Assembly (NCBI GenBank): GCA_018433775.1
Contig: JAHDQN010000008.1
Span: 62,001 to 126,000, forward strand
DNA: 64,000 nucleotides
DNA from: Deltaproteobacteria bacterium
GTDB taxonomy: Bacteria; Desulfobacterota; Desulfomonilia; UBA1062
Direction: 5' to 3'
Shown here: piece by piece, positions 34,847 through 42,061 of the stretch
Layout: each line of letters opens with the position of its first letter
Position numbering within the stretch: the stretch's first letter is position 1
Translations under genes and position numbers: made by a program
Notes under the pieces: generated by a model
The model's input: the letters and a program-made list of their open reading frames with translations, nothing else
Databases searched by the model: none
Told to the model about the DNA's origin: nothing

Positions 34847-35011
34847 TCAGGCTCGCCCCTCCCCGAGGGCTCGTTGCAGAGCTTGACGAACATTCCCGTC
34901 ATGTCCGGTCATCTCACACTCCGGGTCATGACCCCGCGCGGCCAGATCGTCCTCGATGGTACGGGCCAGTCTCCCGGCATGCCCCGGGCGCGGCTGCCCG
35001 CGTCCCGTCAT
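34847..35011 (-). CDS. Small ORF overlapping the NUDIX stop
   Basis: A 54-residue frame whose ATG overlaps the NUDIX stop (ATGA) and which has AGGAG about 13 nt upstream. It reads as a charged, helical peptide, [18 protein letters not shown] and then [12 protein letters not shown], with no recognised family. It may be a genuine coupled small protein or the leftover of the gene whose C-terminal part survives as the GMC remnant, since both lie in one frame separated by a single TGA. Codon third positions are GC-rich in the first half only. Confidence 0.4.
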   Translation of the reverse strand: MTGRGQPRPGHAGRLARTIEDDLAARGHDPECEMTGHDGNVRQALQRALGEGRA

Positions 35012-35499
35012 TTCGAGCCCCCCTCTCCTGAGAGGAGAAACCTCCCCCGGTACCGCTCGAGATCCGCGAGCGTCTCGACGTGCACGGGAGCCAGGTTGCC
35101 GGGAAGCCGGTCGCGGGGCCAGAAGCGAACCTGCGTGCCTTCGATCCCGTCCGCGTGCGGAACGCCTTCCCACCGGCGGACGATGAAGGCCACGGCAAAG
35201 CACTGGACCTCGTCGCCGTTGGGATAGGCGAACCGCTGCTCAGAGCCCGAGTACAGGGCCATGGGCTCGGCCGAGACGACCGTGAGCCCGGTCTCCTCAA
35301 GCACTTCCCGCTTCAGGGCGTCAAGCGCCGTCTCCCCGAGCTCCACAGATCCTCCGGGCAGGCCCCAGCACCCGGTATCGGACCGGTGCTGGAGGAGGAC
35401 CCGGCCCTGGTCGTCTATGACCAGTGCGCGCACGCCGGGCACGAAGATGCATCGGTGGCCTACCAGGGACCTGATCACAGCCGCATAGGAATCAGCCAC
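35008..35499 (-). CDS. NUDIX hydrolase
   Basis: A 163-residue NUDIX enzyme that cleaves a nucleoside diphosphate linked to another group. The 23-residue NUDIX box is complete, from [20 protein letters not shown] to EETGL (residues ~71-93). [17 protein letters not shown] and [16 protein letters not shown] are typical of the MutT/ADP-ribose-like group. The start is GTG 35499, backed by GGAGG at 7-nt spacing, and it overlaps the end of the upstream metallo-beta-lactamase-fold gene by 8 bases. The substrate is unknown; cell cleaning or salvage of nucleotide derivatives is usual. Confidence 0.9.
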   Translation of the reverse strand: MADSYAAVIRSLVGHRCIFVPGVRALVIDDQGRVLLQHRSDTGCWGLPGGSVELGETALDALKREVLEETGLTVVSAEPMALYSGSEQRFAYPNGDEVQCFAVAFIVRRWEGVPHADGIEGTQVRFWPRDRLPGNLAPVHVETLADLERYRGRFLLSGEGGSK

Positions 35500-36337
35500 C
35501 CCCACCCTCCAGATCCAGGACCGTTCCGCCGGAAAACGGGAAGCATCTTCCGGTAAACTCGCGGAAGAGACGCCCGGTCGCCTCAATCCCGGTGCAGTGG
35601 GCCGGAAAGAGCTTTGGAATGTCGAATTCCCTGAATGCCTCCATAGTCCTGTCCATGCGCTCTCTTGAGGCCGATACGAGGTGCATGCCTCCCATCACCG
35701 CGCGGAAGCGGCTCCGGCCCGAAAGCTTGCCGATATAGCGCAGGGTGTTCACCACGCCCGAGTGGGCGCACCCCAGGATCACCACGAGCCCGCCGGGTGT
35801 ATCGATGAAAGCAGCCTGGTCGTCCGGCAGATCGTCCGGGGTCCGGCATGCGGCATCGGCGAAGAAGGGCCCCCCGGTGTCCTCGAAATCGTTCTCGCGC
35901 GGAATGTACCCGGTGAGGAAGAACCCGGGCGATACCTCTGCCGGCCCTTCGGTCCACCGGATACGGGGCGAAGAGATCACCATGTCTCTGATCCGGGACG
36001 GCATCCCGATATCATGCGCCGGCCCTCCGGGTCTCCGGGAGAACTTGTGCCCGAGGACTCCGGGATGCGCGTAGATGAGCGGAGAGCGCTCTCGGAGCGG
36101 AACATGGACCAGGCCGCCCGTATGGTCGTAGTGCCCGTGGCTCAGGATCACGGCGTCCGCGCTGTCCAGGCGGATCCCCAGGGCTCCTGCGTTGTGAGCC
36201 AGCGCACCTCCCTGGCCGGTGTCGAAGAGAAACCGCCGCCCGTCATTCTCGATCCAGACGGACAACCCGTGCTCTGCGATGAGGGAGCTGTCCGCAGCGG
36301 TGTTTTCGACCAGGACGGTGACCCGCAGCCTTCCCAT
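35492..36337 (-). CDS. Metallo-beta-lactamase-fold hydrolase (archaeal dihydropterin-phosphate-synthase-like group)
   Basis: A 281-residue cytoplasmic zinc hydrolase. The metal motif is [13 protein letters not shown] (residues ~66-78), followed by [15 protein letters not shown] and [11 protein letters not shown], and a late FPAHCTG. This pattern is that of the group annotated as 7,8-dihydropterin-6-yl-methyl-aminobenzene-phosphate-synthase-like, named after an archaeal methanopterin enzyme. Bacterial members are of unknown substrate. It begins 7 nt after the trans-sulfuration gene and overlaps the NUDIX gene by 8 bases, so all three form one transcription unit. Confidence 0.85.
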   Translation of the reverse strand: MGRLRVTVLVENTAADSSLIAEHGLSVWIENDGRRFLFDTGQGGALAHNAGALGIRLDSADAVILSHGHYDHTGGLVHVPLRERSPLIYAHPGVLGHKFSRRPGGPAHDIGMPSRIRDMVISSPRIRWTEGPAEVSPGFFLTGYIPRENDFEDTGGPFFADAACRTPDDLPDDQAAFIDTPGGLVVILGCAHSGVVNTLRYIGKLSGRSRFRAVMGGMHLVSASRERMDRTMEAFREFDIPKLFPAHCTGIEATGRLFREFTGRCFPFSGGTVLDLEGGGG

Positions 36338-36344
36338 GGCTCGT

Positions 36345-37490
36345 CTAAAAGCTTGAGAGCGCCTGGCTCAGGTCTTCGAGAATGCTTTCCGCCGGCTCGA
36401 TGCCCACGGAGAGGCGGACCGTGTTTTCCCTGACGCCGAATATCGTCCGCCGCTCGGACGGCAGATAAAGCATGGTGGTCAGGTAGGGAATGCATACCAG
36501 CGACTCGGTGGACCCGAGGCTGACCGCGTGATAGATGCGCTTCAGGTTCCGGATGAACTCTTTGGCGTCTTCCTGGGTGTCTCCCACGTCAAAGGCCATA
36601 ATCCCGCCGAATCCATTATGCATCTGACGCGAGGCCGTCTCATGACCGGGGTCTTCCGGGAGACCGGGATAGAAGATGCGCGGGACCCTGGGATGGCCCC
36701 GAAGGTATTCGGCGACTGCCTGGGCGCTTGCGGACATGGCCGCGGCCCTGAGCTCGAAGGTTTTGATCCCCCGGGCGAGCAGAAAGGCGGAATGGGGGTC
36801 GAGCGTGGTGCCGATCGCCTGCCGGGTGAACCAGAGATCCTCGTAGTGCTGCTTCGAGCCGGCGATCACGCCTGCCATGAGGTCGTTGTGCCCACCCAGG
36901 GCCTTGGTGGCGCTGTGGATCACCAGATGGGCGCCCAGATCGAGCGGGTTCTGGTGATAGGGGGTCGCGAAGGTGTTGTCCGCCACCACCATGGCCCCGA
37001 CCGTATCTGCCGCGTTCCTTATCGCGCGGATGTCGATGACCTTGCACAGGGGGTTGCTCGGGGTCTCCAGGAAGATCATCCGGGTTTCCGGCCGCAGCTC
37101 CTTGTCGATATCGCCCGCCCTGTCCGCATCCATCCAGGTGATCTTGACGCCCAGGCGCTCGAGGATCAGCGACACCTTGTAGTTGGCGCCATAGGTGTCG
37201 TGGAAGATGATCAGGTGGTCGCCCGCGCTCAGATAGGTCAGGTACACCATGGTGCAGGCGGCCATGCCCGAGGTGCAGATGACCGAGTCGTCCGCCCCCT
37301 CCAGGGCCGCCACCATGTGCTCGACTGCGCGGACCGTGGGATTGTCGTCCCGGTGATATGTGTAGCCGTCGATCTCGCCGTCGGTGATCTGCCGCAGAAC
37401 CTCGAACGAGGAGTACTGATAGTTCACGGCGTTGACAATGGGGGTGACCATGGGCCGGTTGCCGTACGGGGTCAATGGATCAGGTGACAT
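36345..37490 (-). CDS. PLP-dependent trans-sulfuration enzyme (cystathionine gamma-synthase/lyase family)
   Basis: A 381-residue enzyme of the Cys/Met-metabolism PLP family. The PLP-phosphate region VICTSGMAACTMVYLTYLSA, the aspartate in VVADNTFATPYHQNPLDLGA, and the Schiff-base lysine in HSATKALGGHNDLMAGV are all present. STESLVCIPYLTTM and RLSVGIE near the C-terminus bind the substrate carboxylate. Members include cystathionine gamma-synthase, cystathionine gamma-lyase, O-acetylhomoserine sulfhydrylase and methionine gamma-lyase; sequence alone does not separate them here. ATG 37490 has AAAGGA at long spacing. It heads the leftward run that ends with the transglutaminase-like gene. Confidence 0.9.
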   Translation of the reverse strand: MSPDPLTPYGNRPMVTPIVNAVNYQYSSFEVLRQITDGEIDGYTYHRDDNPTVRAVEHMVAALEGADDSVICTSGMAACTMVYLTYLSAGDHLIIFHDTYGANYKVSLILERLGVKITWMDADRAGDIDKELRPETRMIFLETPSNPLCKVIDIRAIRNAADTVGAMVVADNTFATPYHQNPLDLGAHLVIHSATKALGGHNDLMAGVIAGSKQHYEDLWFTRQAIGTTLDPHSAFLLARGIKTFELRAAAMSASAQAVAEYLRGHPRVPRIFYPGLPEDPGHETASRQMHNGFGGIMAFDVGDTQEDAKEFIRNLKRIYHAVSLGSTESLVCIPYLTTMLYLPSERRTIFGVRENTVRLSVGIEPAESILEDLSQALSSF

Positions 37491-37678
37491 GGTTTATAAT
37501 TCCTTTCATTATCAATGAGATGTCGTTATCATCTTCCTTCGCGTTCCTCCCGTCAACAGGGAATACTCTTCGGCAGAACAATCGCTGTGCCGTCCTTGAT
37601 CCTCTTCCAATTCTCCGTTGCGGGTGATGTAGTATATTGAAGAAGGCTCTCAGGCAGCGTATAGAATAGGGGGGTGAT

Positions 37679-38311
37679 ATGATGAGAACAGGGCCGTTTC
37701 AACAGTATCCGGACCAGTACGACAGGTGGTTTGAAGAAAATCGCTCTGTCTACCAGGTGGAATTGAAGGCGGTCGGGGCCCTGGTCCCGCGCAGCGGACG
37801 CGGCGTCGAGATCGGGGCGGGAACCGGCAGGTTCGCCGTGCCGCTGGGCATCGGGTTCGGCATCGAGCCCGCCCGGTCGATGAGTGATATCGCCTGGGCA
37901 CGGGGGCTCAAGGTCGCAGGCGGCGTTGCAGAACAGCTTCCTGTCCTGGACGAAGCATTCGAGTACGCCCTCATGGTCACGGTCATCTGCTTTGTGGACG
38001 ATCTGGACCAGGCGTTCCGGGAGGCATCCAGGATTCTTCGCCCGGGAGGATTTCTCCTCGTGGGCTTTATCGACCGCAACAGTCCGATCGGCCGCATCTA
38101 CCTGGAACACCGGGACGAGAACGTCTTTTATCGGCAGGCCGATTTCTACGCCGTCGACGAGGTCCTCGACGCCATGAGCAGGGCAGGTTTCCGGGATTTC
38201 GAGTTCAGGCAGACCATATTCCGCGAGCTGTCTGAGGTCGCGGGTGACGAGCCGGTCGAGCCCGGGTACGGGAAAGGGTCTTTCGTGGTGGTGCGCGGCG
38301 CGAAAGGATAA
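37679..38311 (+). CDS. Class I SAM-dependent methyltransferase
   Basis: A 210-residue UbiE/COQ5-like methyltransferase. Motif I is GVEIGAGTGRFAVPLG (residues ~42-57), followed by the acidic GIEPARSMSDIA, motif II-III VTVICFVDDLDQAFREASRI and the post-motif LRPGGFLLVGFIDRNSP. Small and without added domains. The substrate is unknown. ATG 37679 (or 37682) follows a GGGGGG ribosome site. A TTGAAG-N17-TATAGA element lies at 37637-37665, close to the start codon. The J-domain gene follows after 20 nt and is probably cotranscribed. It is divergent from the trans-sulfuration operon. Confidence 0.9.
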   Translation: MMRTGPFQQYPDQYDRWFEENRSVYQVELKAVGALVPRSGRGVEIGAGTGRFAVPLGIGFGIEPARSMSDIAWARGLKVAGGVAEQLPVLDEAFEYALMVTVICFVDDLDQAFREASRILRPGGFLLVGFIDRNSPIGRIYLEHRDENVFYRQADFYAVDEVLDAMSRAGFRDFEFRQTIFRELSEVAGDEPVEPGYGKGSFVVVRGAKG

Positions 38312-38331
38312 ATATCTTATCAGGTTTTCTT

Positions 38332-38649
38332 ATGGGCAGATACGAGGAGATCACCGAAGCGAGGGAACTGCTGGAGCTTCCCGAGAGCGCGACCATGGGG
38401 GAGATCAGGTCGAGCTACCGGCGGCTCATCCGGAAGTGGCATCCGGACAGGTGCAGGGAAGACGCCCAGCTCTGCAGGGAAATGACGGAAAGGATGATCG
38501 CCGCCTACGAGACCCTTGTCTCGTACTGCAGGGACTACCGGTTTTCATTTGCCGAAGAAGAGGTTGCCAAGTATCTTTCAGGTGAGGACTGGTGGCTCCG
38601 GCGTTTCGGGGACGATCCGCTGTGGGGCGGCGTAAAAAAGAAGAGATAA
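38332..38649 (+). CDS. J-domain protein
   Basis: A 105-residue cytoplasmic protein that is nearly all J-domain. Helix II and the signature loop read SSYRRLIRKWHPDRC, with the HPD motif at about residues 36-38, followed by MTERMIAAYETLVSYC as helix III. J-domains stimulate the ATPase of DnaK-type Hsp70 proteins. There is no Gly/Phe-rich or zinc region, so this is a minimal co-chaperone or a targeting factor. The last 35 residues, FAEEEVAKYLSGEDWWLRRF and a basic tail, are not recognisable. It follows a methyltransferase gene by 20 nt. Confidence 0.88.
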   Translation: MGRYEEITEARELLELPESATMGEIRSSYRRLIRKWHPDRCREDAQLCREMTERMIAAYETLVSYCRDYRFSFAEEEVAKYLSGEDWWLRRFGDDPLWGGVKKKR

Positions 38650-38770
38650 TCTCATGGGCTGGCGCCTTGCTGTATGGGCCTGGGATGTCTCCCCGGAGCG
38701 GCGGCATGGGCCGGGCTTCTTACCATGAGACAGGCATCCACGAGAATCAGGACAGAAGGAGGTGGCAGAC

Positions 38771-40108
38771 ATGAGGGTCATCGTTATCGGCGGCGACGCG
38801 GCGGGCATGAGCGCGGCAAGCCAGATCAAACGCCTGAGGCCGGAACACGAGGTCGTGGTCTTTGAACGGGGCGGGTACATTTCGTACGCCGCGTGCGGGA
38901 TCCCCTACTTCGTAGGGGGGGCGGTCGACTCCATGGACGATCTGCTGGAGCTCTCGCTCGATGATGCGCGGGAAAAGCGCAAGATCGATGTGCGGACCGG
39001 TCATACGGTCACGGCAATCGACCCGGCCGCGCGCACCGTGATTGTCGAGCACGGAGGCGCCTCCCGGGTCGAGCCCTGGGACCGGCTCGTGATCGCGACC
39101 GGCGCCCGCCCCAGGACCCAGGGGATCGACATCCACGGCTTGAGAAACGTCTTTACCATGAACGACCTCACCGATGCCCGGAAGATCATGGACTTCATGA
39201 CGAGGCGCAGGCCCCGGAGCGTTGCCGTGATCGGAGGCGGGTATATCGGGCTGGAGGCGGCTGAGCAGTTCCGCGGGCTCGGGATCGACACCACCCTGGT
39301 CCACCGCCGCGAAGACCTCCACCGCTCGTTTGAAAAGGAGATCTCCGACATCATCAAGGGCAGACTCTCCGGGCACGGGGTCGGCTTGAACCTCGGAAAG
39401 CCGCTGGTGGGCCTGGAAAAGCGGGGAGAGAAGATCGGAGTCGTGCTCGATTCCGACGTGATCGAGTTCGACGCGGTCCTGCTCACCCTGGGCGTAGAGC
39501 CGAACAGCGAACTCGCCGAAGACGCGGGGATCACACTGGGGGTCAGCCGGGCCGTGAGGGTCGACGAGTTCATGCAGACCGATGCCGAGGGTATCTATGC
39601 AGCCGGCGACTGCGCCACGGCGCGGATGAGCGTGTTCGGGATCGAGGTCCATGCCCCGCTCGCGCTCAAGGCCAACAAGCAGGGCCTCATCGCGGGCATG
39701 AACATCTCGGGCGAGCGCGAGGCATTTGCCGGTGTCCTGAACACGGCCATCACCAGGGTCTTCGATCTGGGTGTGGCCCGGACCGGGCTCTCGTTCGACC
39801 AGGCCCGGAAGCTCGGGCTCGAGCCCGAGAAGGTCACGGTCACCTCGAGGGACCGGGCCCGGTATTATCCCGGGTCTTCCCCTCTGGACTCCCTGGTGAT
39901 CGTCAGCCAAAAAGACCGGCGCGTTCTCGGCGCGCAGCTCGCGGGCAAGCCGGAGGCGGTCAAACGGATCGACGTCTACGCGACCGCCATCTTCTGCGGC
40001 ATGACCGTGGATAAGGTGTTCGATCTCGACCTCGCCTATGCACCGCCCTTCTCGCCGGTGTACGACCCGGTGCTGCTCGCGGCCCGGGTCGCCCGAAAGG
40101 CGAAGTGA
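38771..40108 (+). CDS. FAD-dependent pyridine nucleotide-disulfide oxidoreductase (CoA-disulfide reductase-like)
   Basis: A 445-residue flavoprotein of the NADH oxidase/CoA-disulfide reductase group. The FAD loop is VIVIGGDAAGMSAASQI (residues ~3-19), the redox cysteine lies in GGYISYAACGIPYF (about residue 43), and the NAD(P)H loop is AVIGGGYIGLEAAE. EGIYAAGDCA and the C-terminal AYAPPFSPVYDPVL match the group's dimer interface. There is no C-terminal rhodanese domain. It may reduce CoA or persulfide disulfides or oxidise NADH. I chose ATG 38771, with AGGAGG nine nt upstream; GTG 38762 overlaps that site. Confidence 0.9.
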   Translation: MRVIVIGGDAAGMSAASQIKRLRPEHEVVVFERGGYISYAACGIPYFVGGAVDSMDDLLELSLDDAREKRKIDVRTGHTVTAIDPAARTVIVEHGGASRVEPWDRLVIATGARPRTQGIDIHGLRNVFTMNDLTDARKIMDFMTRRRPRSVAVIGGGYIGLEAAEQFRGLGIDTTLVHRREDLHRSFEKEISDIIKGRLSGHGVGLNLGKPLVGLEKRGEKIGVVLDSDVIEFDAVLLTLGVEPNSELAEDAGITLGVSRAVRVDEFMQTDAEGIYAAGDCATARMSVFGIEVHAPLALKANKQGLIAGMNISGEREAFAGVLNTAITRVFDLGVARTGLSFDQARKLGLEPEKVTVTSRDRARYYPGSSPLDSLVIVSQKDRRVLGAQLAGKPEAVKRIDVYATAIFCGMTVDKVFDLDLAYAPPFSPVYDPVLLAARVARKAK

Positions 40109-40115
40109 GCGGATT

Positions 40116-40132
40116 CCCCCTTCTCAAGGGGG
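40116..40132 (+). terminator. Short hairpin after the FAD oxidoreductase gene
   Basis: CCCCCTT-CTC-AAGGGGG (7-bp perfect stem, 3-nt loop) lies 7 nt after the stop. It has no T tract, so it may protect the 3' end rather than terminate. Confidence 0.35.
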
Positions 40133-40316
40133 TTCGATCCAGAGAAGAGAATGTGCTCAAGCGGGTTCCCGACGCTCCTGCTTCCTGAGAGCCGGGACTT
40201 TGAGGGATACCTGACCGCAAGAACCCGATCAGCTTCTGTCAGAAGAAGGCGCCGGTGCCGGGAGCGGTGATTTTTGCAAGGCCGATCCTACTATATATGG
40301 AAAGGAGGCCGCGAAG

Positions 40317-40541
40317 ATGATGAAGCTCAGTGCACGCAATGTCCTCAAAGGTACGGTGAAAAAGGTGACCCCGGGCGTGGTCAACACCGAGGTGGTCGTG
40401 GAGCTGCCGGGCGGCATTCAGGTTGTCTCCATCATCACCAAGCAGTCGGCCGAGACCATGCAGATCGCGGAGGGCAAGGAGATCTCGGCCGTGATCAAGG
40501 CCTCGAGCGTGATGCTCGCGATAGAATGCGAAGGCTGCTGA
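40317..40541 (+). CDS. Molbindin (TOBE-domain molybdate/tungstate-binding protein)
   Basis: A 74-residue protein that is a single Mop/TOBE domain: MKLSARNVLKGTVKKVTPGV, then NTEVVVELPGG, VVSIITKQSAE, and the C-terminal GKEISAVIKASSVMLAIE. Molbindins assemble as oligomers and hold molybdate or tungstate for storage or supply to cofactor synthesis. ATG 40317 (or 40320) follows AAAGGAGG. It is convergent with the NTPase gene that ends the TonB-linked uptake locus, only 9 bp apart. That neighbourhood suggests, but does not prove, a shared interest in molybdenum or tungsten. Confidence 0.88.
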   Translation: MMKLSARNVLKGTVKKVTPGVVNTEVVVELPGGIQVVSIITKQSAETMQIAEGKEISAVIKASSVMLAIECEGC

Positions 40542-40550
40542 GATAATTGT

Positions 40551-41084
40551 TCAGAGATGCCGCCGGTCTGTTGCGTCCCGGAGAAATCCGGCAATAATGC
40601 CCATCGTTCCGGGCGAATCTCGGTCTGTGAACTCGACGACACGATAGGGGCAGGCCCCGTCCAGGCGTGAAACGAGATCGTCCGTGAGTTCGCGGCGCAC
40701 CACGATGAGGGCCGGATGGGACGACTCCAGGAGCGCCCTGAACACAGGATAGTGCCCCCCGCCGTCCCTTTCCAGGATACCGAACTCGTCGAATACAAAG
40801 GGCAGATCGGGCCTGATGGTCCTGAACCGGGCGTTCATCCGGTCGAACACCCCGGGGTTGAAGTAGAAGCGCTTGGTGTATACCTCGGTTTTTATGGGCG
40901 TGGTGACGGCCATGGGCACGAGCTCGTTTCCCGGCAGGACGAGCAGGGATATCCCGGTGATCACGCCCTGGTCCATGTCCTTGAGGCTCAGGAATCCCTG
41001 TGCCGTGATCCCTTTCCCGGAAATGACTTTCTGCAGGAGCGTGGTCTTGCCCGCACCCTTTTCTCCGGAAAGGACGAGGATCAT
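40551..41084 (-). CDS. P-loop NTPase (THEP1-like)
   Basis: A 177-residue nucleoside-triphosphatase. Walker A is GEKGAGKTTLLQKVI (about residues 7-21), and a Walker B-like VFDEFGILERDGGGHYPVF lies near residue 110. The layout is close to the THEP1/NTPase_1 family, though THEP1 proper has DEIG where this has DEFG. Family members hydrolyse various NTPs, and their cellular role is unclear. It is the last gene of the uptake locus and overlaps the second binding-protein gene by ATGA. It has AAAGGAGCGG upstream. It may energise insertion or delivery of the imported ligand, but that is inference. Confidence 0.78.
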   Translation of the reverse strand: MILVLSGEKGAGKTTLLQKVISGKGITAQGFLSLKDMDQGVITGISLLVLPGNELVPMAVTTPIKTEVYTKRFYFNPGVFDRMNARFRTIRPDLPFVFDEFGILERDGGGHYPVFRALLESSHPALIVVRRELTDDLVSRLDGACPYRVVEFTDRDSPGTMGIIAGFLRDATDRRHL

Positions 41085-42061
41085 CGGCCGCTCCTTTCCG
41101 GGAGGGACACGGGCTCGGGGTACGAGCCGTAGAATCTCATGTAGAACTCTTTCGCCTCCTTTTCCATGTCGAAGTCGACCTGGTCGGGATAGAGGACGCC
41201 CGCCAGCCACATGATGCCCAGGATCGACTCGGGCGAGGGCAGGTCCCAGGAATCGATATACAGGGGAAAGGTGTAGATGTCCCGTAGCGATACGGCAGTG
41301 ATGCTCTGGAGGCTCTTGTCGCCGAGAAACTCATCCGGCAGCGACGCGCTCTGGTACGGGAGCGTGAGGATGACATCGGGGTTCCACGCAAGCAGGTGCT
41401 CCCTGCTGACCGAGACCCATCCCCCCCTGCCCTCGCGGGTCACGTTGATGCCTCCTGCAAGGCCGATCACCCGGTCCTGGTAGAAGTCGCCGCCCACCGA
41501 GCTCAGCATGTGAGACCCGGCGAGATAGACCTTTTTCTTCGGCTTCACTCCTGCGGTCTTCAGGGTGATGAAATCGATCTTGGCGCGGTAATAGGCGCTG
41601 ACCTCCCGGGCGCGTTCCTGCCTTCCCAGGACATCGGCCATGAGGCCGATGCCCGTGATCAGGGAGTCAGGGTGCTCCACCACGATGCAGAAAACCGGGA
41701 TACCCGCCGACTCGAGATCTCTGACCTGCTGTCCGGGCGAGGTGAAGACCAGGTCAGGCTTCATCTTCAGGACTTCCTCGACGCTGGAGTGGCGGTCCGC
41801 GATCCCTGCCTCCATAAGCCGGGGAAAGATGATCTGCGCGACCGGGCTCGCCTTGGTCGAGATGCCCACGAGCCTTTCCCGCTCGCCCAGGATGAGGAGC
41901 ATCCCGGTTGCCACGCGGTAGGGCGACACTATCCGGTTGATCGTTTCGGGGATGTTCACCGCCCTTCCCGTCATATCAACGGCCTCGCGGCCGTATATGG
42001 TCTGCGCGGGTACGAGGGCGCAGCACAGGACAAGGAAAAGAGAGAGACAAACGGTTCTCAT
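41081..42061 (-). CDS. ABC-transporter substrate-binding protein (second copy)
   Basis: A 326-residue exported binding protein of the FecB/BtuF/MolA class (helical-backbone type). A signal peptide (MRTVCLSLFLVLCCALVPAQ) precedes VDMTGRAVNIPETINRIVSP, the usual family opening. Later segments GGDFYQDRVIGLAGGINVTR, REHLLAWNPDVIL and SWDLPSPESILGIMWLAGVL are shared almost line for line with the first binding protein of the locus (45065-46102), so the two are paralogues. They could bind different forms of one ligand. It lies downstream of the radical SAM gene and overlaps it by ATGA, an unusual place for a transporter subunit. GGAGGTGATAGC precedes the ATG. Confidence 0.9.
   Translation of the reverse strand: MRTVCLSLFLVLCCALVPAQTIYGREAVDMTGRAVNIPETINRIVSPYRVATGMLLILGERERLVGISTKASPVAQIIFPRLMEAGIADRHSSVEEVLKMKPDLVFTSPGQQVRDLESAGIPVFCIVVEHPDSLITGIGLMADVLGRQERAREVSAYYRAKIDFITLKTAGVKPKKKVYLAGSHMLSSVGGDFYQDRVIGLAGGINVTREGRGGWVSVSREHLLAWNPDVILTLPYQSASLPDEFLGDKSLQSITAVSLRDIYTFPLYIDSWDLPSPESILGIMWLAGVLYPDQVDFDMEKEAKEFYMRFYGSYPEPVSLPERSGR

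Noticed and set aside
40127-40141. GGTTCGATCC, resembling a tRNA T-arm
   Set aside because: No acceptor stem, anticodon arm or D-arm can be folded around it; it belongs to a short hairpin after the FAD oxidoreductase gene.
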